64,000 bases of DNA. Source: Tenebrio molitor. Its lineage: Eukaryota; Arthropoda; Insecta; Coleoptera; Tenebrionidae. Each line of letters starts with the position of its first letter. Position 1 is the stretch's first letter. A program made the translations under genes and the position numbers. The stretch covers positions 22,196,001-22,260,000 of the forward strand of contig NC_091047.1 in the NCBI RefSeq assembly GCF_963966145.1, written 5' to 3'. The notes beneath the pieces were generated by a model, which saw nothing but the letters and a program-made list of their open reading frames with translations, made no database searches and was not told the DNA's origin. Positions 1 through 10,710 of this stretch are shown here, one piece after another.

Positions 1-283
1 TGGAATCGAACTGTAAATTCGACGAGTTCATAAAAACAGGTGCTGCTTCGGTTTCACGAGTCATATCATCGATTATTACTCATATCACGAGATTACATTT
101 GGTAAAAGAATAGATGAGGAAAGTTTGAATTCATAAACGCTGGTTTGCATTTTGATCGTATCAGCTTATAATCAGCAATTTGAAGAACTTTCTTTTGTTT
201 CATATTATGGCTCTTGCTACTCTATTTCAGCCAAATAAAATTGTTAAAAATGGATCATGTGGCACGTGAATTATTTTCTCTTG
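1..283. other. AT-rich sequence, nothing recognised
   Basis: No open frame, repeat or RNA gene is recognisable. The stretch ends where the first inverted-repeat element begins. Confidence 0.5.
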
Positions 284-630
284 TATCGCGCGTTCAAATG
301 AAATCCTGGGCTGAGTAGGCGTTGGAAAAATTAAAACGTTTAGAACAGTGTAGTTTGAATTTCCCTCCGTTTGACACCAATGACATTTATTATAAATATG
401 TTTGTTTTCAGTACAGGGTGCCTTTAGATATTTGCTTCGAGAATAGGAATCGTTAAGTTATTCTACTTTTAATGTAAAACATTGCAAAGAAAGAAAAAAG
501 AAAGATTTTTTTGGCTCTAAATTTTAGGTTAGCTGTCAACATGCTCCAATTAATCTACGCTTAAAAAAGCACAACAATTGACGGTTTCCAACGCCTTCCC
601 AGCCCAGGATTTCATTTGAACGGGCGATAT
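284..630. mobile_element. MITE family A, copy 1
   Basis: About 347 bp bounded by terminal inverted repeats of roughly 37 bp. The left end has CGTTCAAATGAAATCCTGGG and the right end has the complementary CCCAGGATTTCATTTGAACG. A second copy, clearly homologous along its whole length, lies at 33765-34116. Both copies have TATCG/CGATA at their outer edges, so the target duplication may be a short TA-type one. No transposase frame is present, so this is a non-autonomous DNA element. The autonomous partner is unknown. Confidence 0.85.
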
Positions 631-896
631 ATGACGCTACACTCGTAACATATTAGATTACAATCGTATTTTAATAAAACAATATTGTATTTTTATATTT
701 GCATATAACACTGATAAGATCATAATCAGACAATACAATACTATCGTAATTACAATCGCTAGTAGTATCTACTATTGTTTACATTTTGAAGACACGAGCT
801 TTAAGATTTGGGTAGTGCTAGTTTATCATCACGAAAAGTTTGCGAAAAGCACTCTCCAACCCATATTATCAATGATTTAATTTTTTTGTTTGGTAG
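631..896. other. AT-rich sequence before candidate receptor exon
   Basis: No feature apart from an acceptor-like 3' end. A branch-point-like TCAATGATTTAA is followed by a T-run and TTTGGTAG ending at 896, just before the candidate receptor exon. Confidence 0.35.
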
Positions 897-1050
897 GTTG
901 CTAAATAGAGACTTCTTTCAGACGGTGACATCAATAGTAACGTATCTAGTTATGCTAATGCAATTCCGGCTAACACTGATGAGGAATTCGTTACTTGCCG
1001 CAAGAAGATCCAATGCTTCTTTGTCCTCCGGGAATACGACGATATCCTGA
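897..1050 (+). CDS. Candidate terminal exon of an insect gustatory receptor
   Basis: Seen: the frame reads LLNRDFFQTVTSIVTYLVML then MQF, ending at a TGA at 1048-1050. A T-rich tract and TAG lie directly in front at 881-896. Known: insect gustatory receptors end in a seventh membrane helix whose hallmark is TYxxxxxQF, usually TYLVILIQF, often coded by a separate last exon. Inference: this is the last exon of a gustatory receptor gene or pseudogene on the plus strand. The earlier exons are not recognisable in the 896 bases to the left and may lie outside the window. Odd points: the frame continues about 27 residues past QF, longer than usual, and the minus strand is also open for 61 codons across 918-1103. 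No candidate function is evident for that minus frame. Confidence 0.4.
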
Positions 1051-3695
1051 AGTGGCAACACTTCTTTATAATACCAATGTTTGATATTTGCATGACATTT
1101 CATATTTGTAGGTCATCTACGGTCAAATTAGAGATCGCACTCGGCACACAAAGCTTATGGAAATCGACGGGGTGATTCCCCGATTGATTAAATATTTATA
1201 GGGTGTAGGTTCCCACTTTAGTTCTAGGCTAATTGCATGTTTTAAACATTTCCAGGTGCACCAAATCAAAAAATCTTGTCGCTGGCATCAGCGTAGCTTT
1301 TCAAACAAATCGCAATTAAAATTTTCGCTCGTGTTAAAAAACTAAGAAGCACTTAAATTGTTGTATTCTAAACTATCACTCCATTACCATTTTAAATAAA
1401 ATTAATGTTTCGAAAATCTTGTAAAACCAAAAATGTAAAAAATATTTTTAAATTTTTGTGTTATCAAAATAATTCCGCACCTACATAATTTCCCAATTCA
1501 ACAAATTTTTACAATCACCAATTACAGCCCACTGTCTTCAGATATACACATTTCAGTCAATCTCCCACATATTTTATGTTAGGACCAAATCTGGACAGTA
1601 CCTCTCACTCCGCCACAAACAGCGAATGTTCCATAATGTACGACAAGAGATTTACAAGAAGAAATATGATCTGACTTAAGATTGTAAAATCATAATCGAC
1701 TAGTCTTCTGTCTAAATCCGTTGTACTACATAGGTGAATCCCATGTAAACAGAACACACATCTTGTAAGTATTTTATTATAAAAGATAAAGGTCTTAATA
1801 CTCTACCGCATATGTTCCGCTGTGTGGAAACATTTGTTAATGCGTGAAAAAAATTTAAAGCTGTATTTACATACTACAGATCAAAGATAAGTTCCTCGAA
1901 TGGTTAATGTTCGAAAATGCAGCCTCCGGATTTTTTGTACCTCCAGTAATACACAAGGAACAAATGACAAATTCCACCATTAAAGAGTACATCGGTATTT
2001 CACTGGATTATTGAATCGTCACGTATGCCTGAAAGGCAATTTGAATAACTTACTGAAAGGAATGCCGCCATTAATAATAATTCAAAATGTTTGAAAAATA
2101 TGGCTCGGTACTACCGACACCGTCGAGGTATTTCTTTGTGCTGGAGGCGTTTCACTCTGTTCTCTCTGGGTACGACCTTTATTAAATCAAAAATTCAATG
2201 GGTCCTGGAAACAGTGTGCAGCACAATAACGCTTTGTGTCCCCCAATTTTATTTCCATTGTTACAAATGGGTCATTTAGCCTGCCATAAATTCGTATAAA
2301 TAAAGCTTGAAAGCTTGTAGGTAGGTGTAGCCGTTTTGTCCTAATTTATTTTACACTTCCACTCTTCCCTGAACTCGTTCTGGGACTGATTCCTTAAAAA
2401 AAAAACTCAATTGACTTAATTGGGCTAGACGCACCCTTGCTAATGATAGCTTGATATTATCTTCCACTACAACGAAGTCAAAGGTTCCAGGAGGGGTGAC
2501 TTTTTTATTGTTGAAACAATTTGTACGTCTTCCAAACAGGATTTTAATTCCGAAATTTATGGGTGTAGCGTGCTCTCACACATTGTTTTAATTTATTCAG
2601 ACTCATGTTTAATTCAAGAGATTTTTTTCAAGTAGTTATTTACTCTCATTTTCACAACGAACACATTCGTTGCTTCATAATACGGCGTTATCTCCTCACT
2701 CTACTGGGGTTAAGTAACACTTGGATTTGCATTTGGACTAGGACTACACGGTTAATGGTGAGGTGCTGCACGTGTATTGATCGACAAGGATCATCAAGGA
2801 ATACCGTTGGCTCTGGATGGAGAACAGTCCATCAAAATGATCTGCCGCTGAAGATTCTTAATGGATTTAACGATAAAAATCTCCGTGTTTTTATTTTTCA
2901 AGAATTTCGACTGGTCGAAAATAATGTCGATCAGAATGGCGGCGATTTACAAGGGGATTACCAAATTCGATTATTCAATGGACAGTTTAACTGACATTAA
3001 TTAAAGCAAAACCGCGACAACGGAATTTAATTCCACATTTAACGCATCACGCCGTGATGGTTCTAATCTGATTGACGTTTTTGAGAGATACAAATTGATA
3101 ATGCCAATAGGTGTAGACCTCAAGTTGCAAAATGAATTCATTGAAATGCTCATATTGTGAAAATTCATTAGCTGCTAACAGCTAACTCGTCGGGTCATCA
3201 GTGTGACTTAACAGGCGGTTTTAATTGACGGTTTAATTCGCAAATTGCTTCAAGATAAGATAGCAGCATCCAGTTTGTGCCAATAATATCTTCACCATAG
3301 CAAAGAAAACGAAAACAATTTGCAATGAACAAAATAAAAAGTATTGTATTTCACAAAATGTTATAAACATGAGTGCATTCTGTACATTTAAATAACCACC
3401 GATTGCTTTAAGTTTTCTTTCGACATTCTTACAACACTGTTGTTAATTATTCAATCATTTTTATCTAAGAATTTGACTGAGCTTTTGACAGGCTGTTGCA
3501 TATGGTTATAGAACGAATAAGATAGTTCAAATAATTATTAGGTGTTTGATTGATCACATTTTGTTAAGTAATAATTACACATATCACACGCATTACAAGT
3601 GTGAAAAACGCGGCAAAATTTATTCCCGGTGTTTATACAACCTCCACCTTGAAGTTTATTCACACAATATAAAATGAAGTAATGAAGCTTACAGT
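1051..3695. other. Gene-free stretch with one unexplained ORF
   Basis: Mostly AT-rich and featureless. A 129-codon plus frame at 2605-2994 is open, and its last third has a balanced composition (for example NDLPLKILNGFNDKNLRVF). I do not recognise it, and another frame is also open over part of it, so I do not call it a gene. Confidence 0.4.
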
Positions 3696-3940
3696 TAGAG
3701 ACCTTGGATTTTCTCATGGGCTATGAGTCATATCTGCGCAAACAAATATCGGTCTCCAGCAGGCGCTACAATCCCGACCGGAAAACATCGTCATTCGTTA
3801 CGTTAGTGCTGTCTCTCTTTCGTCTAATTGCATGTTTTGAGTTTCCAATTTTCCATTTACAGATTTTTCACTGGTTTATCGCTCCGCCCTCGCACAGATA
3901 TCCCCAAGGTCACAGCCCATGAGAGAATCCAACACCTCTA
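3696..3940. mobile_element. Inverted-repeat element family B, copy 1
   Basis: A 245-bp element bounded by TAGAG/CTCTA. The left tip contains TTGGATTTTCTCATGGGCTA and the right tip the complementary GCCCATGAGAGAATCCAA. The right subterminal region, with CACTGGTTTATCGCTCCG, recurs at 41651-41738 and, inverted, at 10633-10710. The left arm lacks about 30 bp of the subterminal sequence seen in the right arm. There is no coding capacity, so it is a MITE-like DNA element. Confidence 0.75.
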
Positions 3941-4278
3941 GGACGGAACACAGTCACCTATTCAAATACTGACCGTGTCTGACACTGCTTAGCTTCACTA
4001 ATCGAATGATTATAGTGCGTTCATGGTGGAGGGGTCGGCGTAAAATATGTAAATAAAAATGTTTCAAAAGTTCTATTTTGTATTTTGTTTGAGTTTATCA
4101 ATTTTCAATCAAATTTTAAAAAAACAAAAATTACCGCCAAGGAGAATAAGTTGGAGAGCATTTTTCACAAAAATCTGAATCGCTCATTGACTCCTGTTGC
4201 TAGTAAAAAAAAAAAAAAAAAAACTACAAAAGCTATCAAACCTATTGCAAAACTTATTACAGTAATGTTTACCACACT
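3941..4278. other. Short AT-rich spacer with A-run
   Basis: Holds a run of 19 A at 4205-4223 and no gene. The open frame across it (4085-4336) is a low-complexity lysine-rich product of the A-run. Confidence 0.5.
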
Positions 4279-4607
4279 TATACAGGTGTCCTCGAAATAC
4301 ATGTCAAAAAAATCATCGGTAGTTGGTGACAATTAATAAAAGTTAAATATGTATGTATTTTTTTTTCTAGGAAGTCTTTGTTTTTGAAATATAAAGCATT
4401 GAAAGTTTGTTGGAAATTTCCAGTACGCTACTGAGCTGAAGTAATTGAGAAAAAAGAAAAAAGATACTGAAAATTTCGAGCAAATTTTCAATGCTTTATA
4501 TCTCAAAAACAAAAAAAACTTTCCTAGATTTTTTTTTTAATTAACTTCGTCATACTCACCAAGTGCCGATATTTTTTTTTACATATATTTCGAGGGCACC
4601 CTGTATA
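4279..4607. mobile_element. Foldback MITE with TACAGGGTG-type tips
   Basis: About 329 bp. The left tip TATACAGGTGTCCTCGAAAT pairs with the right tip CGAGGGCACCCTGTATA. The arms keep pairing inward: AATATAAAGCATTGAAA at about 4390 pairs with TTTTCAATGCTTTATATC at about 4487. The TA/TA edges fit a Tc1/mariner-type target. No transposase frame is seen. Confidence 0.8.
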
Positions 4608-6598
4608 TCCTACTTTCCATTTTTTGAGTGCATATTTCTTTTTTATGGGTAAAAAAAATTCTGTGTTTCCGACAAACCCGTTACGAATTCTATTTACGTG
4701 TTCCATTTCGAGAAAAATTTGTTGGAGCACCGCAAGGAAGAATAACTAATAACTTTATTAAAAATTCAATTTTTAGAATTACCCAACCAAAACAAATAAC
4801 TCGTTTCGGAGATTGGACAAGATCCAACGTTTGAAATTCATAAAGTGAAAAAATCACTGCTACTGGTTTAGAAATTACAGTCGCCAATCATCAAGACTGT
4901 CACACGTTTAAAATCGTTTTAACAAAAAAACGTGAAAAAAACTGTCGCTTCCACGAGATACAAGTTGTACAAATGTAAAAATGAACGGTGCTCAACATCT
5001 TGTGCTAGAACCGTGACGGTCGGATGAAAGTGTGGCGCCTGACAAGAAGAAGCAAGTGTGCAAGAATGTAACGATTCAAGTTTTCGCAGCACGTGTTTAC
5101 AAACACACGTGGTTAGCGACATTTATGGCCCATTCAAATGCTTTGTGAATTTCAATATCGGTCAAAATGAAATCGTCGACGCCGCCACCGAGTCTTTCGC
5201 ATCAATGAGGAAGTTATAAATACTCGTGGACATAATTTCAAGCCAATTTAACAATGGTCGCTCGTAATGGCCGCAATGCATTATTAAGTTATTTACCCGC
5301 GTTAGTGGAGACACGGAAAACGAAGCACTACCAGCTTTTAATTACACACATCATCCGTTTCGCCTTTGATCATCATCAGGGTCTTTAATCTGGCACTGGT
5401 GGCGCTTCTTCGCCTTTAATTCATCCGAGCAATGACACTTCCCGGTAGGTGTGAACAACTCTTATCACTTCATAAATGCTAATAGCTGCGAGTGTCGGGT
5501 TATCTCGAGCTGATCGACGAGCCCATGGTACGACCCAGGTGCGCTAGACCCATAAGTAATACCGCGACTGATTTATTCGTACCACCCATGGTCAGAGTTA
5601 ATCGGTAATTAAATAAAATGGTAAATATTGTGGGTGAAGCCGGGGTTTGTTTAAAAACTATAATTGACTCGTCAATAACCAACCGATAATTATAATTTCG
5701 GATGGGCGGGTAATCAAAATACCATCGACACGGCATATTAACGAGATATCCGTGAAAGTTATTGCAAAGTCATTGGGTACATTAGAGATGATTAAATTTA
5801 TTGCTCTACATATTCTCCTTGCAGATGTTCGACTCAATTGAACTTGACTCATGCTGAATGATTCCAAGCCCAACTAATTCGCCACACATTAGACGATATT
5901 GCAACCCAAGAATTCCAGCTAGTTATGCTCTAACATCACTCCAATCAGACTGAAATGCCACCATGAAGTCGGTGGGTTTCTGCGACGTTTGCCTTATAAG
6001 GCATGTCAACAGGCTTGAATGATTAACAGAGCTGTGGCAAAAATAGAGATACAACCCGAACTGAATGTGTTATTGACTTCCTAAAAAATTCAATCAATCC
6101 AAACATGGGCATAACGAAATGAACCGCTAACAGATTTACTAACTGCAAGAAATTGATATAATCGAAGCGGTTTGCTTTACCAAAAAGTTTATTAAGAGGT
6201 GAATGACATGTTTCAAATTTAAATGGTCGTTAATTTGTATTTTTATGTACATACTCGTAATGCAAAATATTTGTGGCATTTTTTGATTTATTAACATTCC
6301 AAAAAGTCTACTGCGTACCAAGCACAGCTCTATTTTTTCAAAGATTAGAATTCTAATTATGGGCTAATAAAATATGTATATAGGTAGTTAAAATTAGGAA
6401 CTCAAGAAATGTTCTTCTGTGTCTTGATTCTTCATGACACATTTAAGAATTCATTTTCGAAAATAATAATGCTAACTGAAAACTACTGCACCAGGTTTAA
6501 CTTCGTGGTTCTACTAACAATTTTCTACCACCACCAACTCCAACAGTTTCGCAAAAACGTAAACAATAACATAAACATTTGAAATAGTAGATTATATC
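4608..6598. other. Gene-free stretch, slightly GC-richer in the middle
   Basis: The part from about 4960 to 5880 is less AT-rich than its surroundings and has several short frames on both strands. None shows a known domain, signal peptide or consistent splice context. It could be regulatory or conserved non-coding DNA, which cannot be decided from one sequence. Confidence 0.3.
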
Positions 6599-6690
6599 AT
6601 TAAGAGTAGAAGTGAGTTTTTTTGTGCTAAGCTCCGAGATTGAAGACCGAGACGAAGTCGAGGTCGCAACTGGGTGAAGTAGTTTCGGTA
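6599..6690. repeat. Partial copy of hairpin repeat also at 51953-52056
   Basis: The block from ATTAAGAGTAGAAGTGA through GATTGAAGACCGAG to CGAGGTCGCAACTGGG matches 51951-52029 at most positions. The copy here keeps the left arm and the loop but has lost the right arm. The loop carries two CGAG words around a GACGAAGTC core. Confidence 0.7.
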
Positions 6691-8699
6691 AAAGAACAAC
6701 GACATCCACAACGTAAAAACTAGAAATACATTTGAATAAAACAAAGAACTCAGACAATTCAGAATTGATAAAAGCAATAAAAATTAAAATGAAATTATCT
6801 TCACTTCAGATTAACTTCAATATATTTTTATCATTCCACGAATGCCACAAATCTGAAACAACACGACCAGAAACACAAAACACTTTTATTAGAGCCGCCT
6901 TGTCACATTTCCAATTTAAATACTTGATGACCACCGTCGTGCACTATAAAATTTTATAAAGCTGCATTTTATACTCCAACGTTTAAATTATTTAATGCGT
7001 TACGCATTAAGAAACCTGAAATAACAACTTCAGCTGAGACACTAAAAACGGAGATAATCAGTCCTGGAAGAGGCGCCACTTTGTTCCCAGATTCTGGTTT
7101 CCTTTATGATAAAAACGTTCTAATTAAATTATTTTTTTATTATTGCGCTAAGGGTGACAGTAATGTGGCCGCCTGGGTACTTTAATCATAACGTAATTAG
7201 TTTAAACAAAACGGGAAACAACGACTGGATTCATCTCGAGCAAGATAACCATCCAATGTTTCGAGAAAAATTGATAACCCATCGAGGATTTCTACTATAA
7301 CAACAATACAATAAAACATGAATGAATGACAGTTGTTCCTATTTAGTCGTTATCTTAATTATTCCATCCTAGTGATAAGACTAATCGTAACATGATTTAA
7401 CGGTCGAAATTATGGAATCTTTGACGGCGGCGCCTTCAAAAGTAACCCAATTTGTCAAACGTCAAAGAAATGCCTCCGTTTCGTCTTTAAATCCATCACC
7501 TGACAGTACTTCGATTTTTTGTAAATTAATTGGAACATGTTCAACGACCTGTAAAGAGAATACGTTGCTCCCACCCTATTTTATGTCAACAATTTAGACC
7601 TCCTGGGAGCATCAAGACTCAAAACGTTTTCACTAATCTTCCGGACAAAGTACACCACGTCACAACTATAACATTTCATGCCCGGATATAGTGTTACCAT
7701 CTTCGGTGAGTAACATCTACGCTAATACGTTCTGAACAAAAAAATCATGTTTTCGACATGGCTTTAGGGTGGCAGGATTGAATCCGACTTGTTAATTATT
7801 CCGATTTTAAATTACTCCGTTGGCTGGAGCGGCCCAAATCCACGAAGAATGCCGCGCTCGATTGACACGAGATGCGAAGAATATGCGTGGGCCCATCTGT
7901 TTATTAAAAATGTCGAAAATGATCTGGATGTGTGTCGACATCGGCCGTGCACACACCGAGAATGAGGTTAATAAGATGATAATGGGGAGGTAAAGACAAG
8001 AATTACTGTGCTTGGTGTTTCGAAAAATCAAACAAATGACAATGAGACGCAGCGAACCAGATCTGTTATTTGTGACAGCCGATCTAAAACTAGAAATTCA
8101 AATGAAATGTACCATAGACATTTTTGAGAGTTGAAAACAGTAAAATTAAAATATACCACTCGTGCTGTAAAATCTGGATAAAAATGTAGATAATAAATTG
8201 ATTATAGAATGTAGTAAACTGTAAATGTGCCATAAATGTATCCATTTACCTGTACTTATTTAATGTGTCATTTTATCGAGCACTAAATAAAATGATTAAA
8301 AAATTAAGACAAAAGTATCAATTTGAGATAGGTTTGGATTTACGAGTCTCGACAACAGAGACATTTATATGTTTCGAAAGAGATTAGGAGATGCTTTAGG
8401 CCTTGATAATTCAACTTACCTCAAAAATACTTCATAAAATTTCGTAAAACTACGTAAAACACTTAATTTAGCTTATATCAAGGTTCCATTAAGCAAAATT
8501 CATATTTAACTTCTTAAATTTATTAAGGCACTTACCTACTTTGTGGGTTGTAATTAGCCAGTTAATGACGGGTGTTTAAATATAAAACTGATCACGTGTT
8601 CTGTGGAAAAAATGCGAATCGGAGATGTAGCTGCTTCATCTCAAAGCTAAACATAACCTCACAAACCTTCCAGGAAACGCAGATAGAATAAGAAGTGAT
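6691..8699. other. Gene-free stretch
   Basis: No gene recognised. A minus frame at 7807-8031 starts with a hydrophobic run (YLPIIILLTSFSVCA) that resembles a signal peptide. It has no continuation or known domain, so it is noted only. Confidence 0.35.
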
Positions 8700-9012
8700 T
8701 TATGGTATTTTATTATAAACGTTGTTCAAAGTGTCCACCAGCTTCTTCATGATGTATTTTGCTTTTTATTCCCTTTATAACTTTTTGGAGTAAGTATATT
8801 CTCAAAACTAAAGCCTTTGTGGCTACAGTTCCGGAACACAGGTCATGCGGTAAGAATATACATAAATCTAAATTCATTTTTAATATTGTGCGACAACTTT
8901 CCACAGCACTCACTTGCAGAGATAAATGCTGAAGGGAAGTTTTTGGTTCATTCTTCACAATTTCAACATCATCAAGAACTTCTGAAGTAAATTGGGTTGG
9001 CCTTCGGCTAAC
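8700..9012 (-). pseudogene. Decayed mariner-like transposase, N-terminal helix-turn-helix part
   Basis: Reading the minus strand from about 9010 gives RRPTQFTSEVLDDVEIVKN, then EPKTSLQHLSLQVS, then ILKMNLDL. In a shifted frame this is followed by PYRMTCVPEL with stops. Known: insect transposases of the Tc1/mariner superfamily with the DUF4817-type helix-turn-helix region carry this order: GRP linker, SLRRLSLQ helix, then LYPYR-TVVQEL. Inference: a dead fragment, with at least one frameshift and several stops. The catalytic domain is missing here. The next remnant at 9278-9530 is a C-terminal piece of a different transposase type, so the two are neighbours and not one gene. Confidence 0.65.
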
Positions 9013-9277
9013 TTTTTTTCGGATTATGCTTCAGTCTGCCAAAACAATTTCACAGTACGATCTAAACACTGCTGAAATTGTTGCAAACAATTTTGCGCTA
9101 AATAGGACCAACCATCTAACCATTTTAGTTTTGAAAAAAATGTTTCTAGGAAAAATACGACACAGGATGAAAAACCATGGCAAATAAGACCTGGACAAAA
9201 AAAATTTTAACTTCCAGTACATATTTATTAAAAAAAAAACTTTATAACAACTAATATCCTTTCGATATTTAACAGCT

Positions 9278-9530
9278 CCAAGCTTCGTTCAATCCATCAA
9301 AGAGATCGTTCTTATTGCTACCCATAATTTTAAATTTGGTTGTCAACATGATCCCAAAGATTTTCAATTGGGTTTTATACCGGAAGACTGCGAAGACCAA
9401 CGCATAACTTAATCTTTTCTTCCCTAAACCGAAAAAGTGGCCGTATACCATATAAGGAAAAGCCTCCCCATGCCGATCCACCACAGTGCTTCACTGCGGG
9501 TAAAGTGTTTTTCCTTTCAAATTTAAACGT
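9278..9530 (-). pseudogene. Decayed Tc1-like transposase, C-terminal part
   Basis: Minus-strand translation gives TLPAVKHCGGSAWGGFSLYG near 9510-9440, NPIENLWDHVDNQI near 9375-9335 and SNKNDLFDGLNEAWS near 9325-9280, with stops and a frameshift between them. Known: Tc1 transposases carry VKHGGGSVMVWGCF, then SPDLNPIENLWD with the catalytic acidic residue, then a SNK-LW-L-EEW tail. Inference: a degenerate Tc1-like DD34E copy. The first catalytic aspartate region and the N-terminus are not found. Confidence 0.7.
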
Positions 9531-9554
9531 TCAAGGAATTTACTCGGTTTAGAA

Positions 9555-9830
9555 TTACCTACACGGTTGATTTATTTTTAAAAACCCCCAACATCTTGTG
9601 CTGTTGCGCAATCCGCCGCGGTGTAGACGCACCTTTAGTTCTTCGTCCACGCGCTGCTCGGGAAATAATTCGGGAAATGCAACAATACCTATCGGAGTCT
9701 GTAGGTTGAAAGTTGAACGACCTAATTGATCCATAGTTGTTTGATTGGTTATGGCCGTCGCGGCCGCATGAATGAAACTGGCGAATCTACCAGTATCGAG
9801 ATCAATGTTAGGCTGGGCTTCCGGTGGCAT
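9555..9830 (-). other. Open frame of unknown nature, candidate exon
   Basis: A 91-codon minus frame (MPPEAQPNIDLDTGRFASFI at its start) in a GC-richer block. Its composition looks protein-like. CTAAAG/GTGCGT near 9633 would make a usable donor. The plus strand is also open over 9772-9975 and ends in CAAG/GTAAGC at 9944, so strand and coding status are unresolved. No domain is recognised. It sits directly upstream of the Tc1-like remnant on the same strand but does not resemble a Tc1 N-terminus. Confidence 0.2.
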
Positions 9831-9975
9831 TTACTACAATGATGATGCACCAGGCTTAATAGTTTCGCGACCTTTCCTCTCGATTCTTAGGCGCCAAAAG
9901 TCATTACCTCCGTTTTTCCATTATATTAATCGATTTGTACAAGGTAAGCCGCGTTTGATGGGTGGGACGGTTTAA

Positions 9976-10632
9976 GACATAGGTGTGTTTGTTGCCAAAC
10001 AGTAGTGGAGTACCTACGTTCTTTCGAAACATTTTTTTCAATCGTTGAACCGAACATGACAGGCTTTAAGCCACTTATAATTAATTAACGAGATCGTGAC
10101 TCTTAAAATACCGACGTGTAATATCATTTTCATATTTGTTTATGATTTTTACCGGCTTGTTTATCCTAATTAGCATCCAGAGCAAGATTTTTTTCTGTAT
10201 TGTTATTAATATTCATAATTTGGAAATACGCCCTCCGGTTCTATTTTCGTTAGATTTCTCACGCTCGCTTTGACTGATTAAAAACTAATTTAATTAAACA
10301 TCGGCGAATGAAATGGAGCAGTTTTTCTACGGTTTTGGGAAAATATTGCGATTGGTTCGAGAGAAGGATTATGTAATGCCGACGGGTTTCAGTTTTATCA
10401 TATTAGTATGCCCGGCTGTCAAGAATTATACCAAATAAACAGAGAGGAGGCTTCGGGGCAGGCACAAAGGTCACAGTGCGATGTGATCCAGACACTCGTT
10501 TCTACAAAATCAAGATTTAAACAAGAAGTATAATTTAGAAAACTGGAAAACCCGAAAGTTAGAATCTTGCTAATGTAATTTGTAAATTATTCATTTGTAA
10601 CTTGGAGATATTTGACACTCTTAGTTTCTTCA
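9976..10632. other. Gene-free stretch
   Basis: Nothing recognised. Confidence 0.4.
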
Positions 10633-10710
10633 AGAGGGGTTGGATTCTCTCATGGGTTGTGACCTTGGAAATATCTGCGCGAAGGCGGAGCGATAAACCA
10701 GTGAAAAATC
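10633..10710. repeat. Solo end of family B element
   Basis: Begins AAGAGGGGTTGGATTCTCTC and ends CGATAAACCAGTGAAAAATC. It matches the inverse complement of the right end of the family B element at 3696-3940 and of the fragment at 41651-41738. No partner end lies nearby. Confidence 0.75.
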
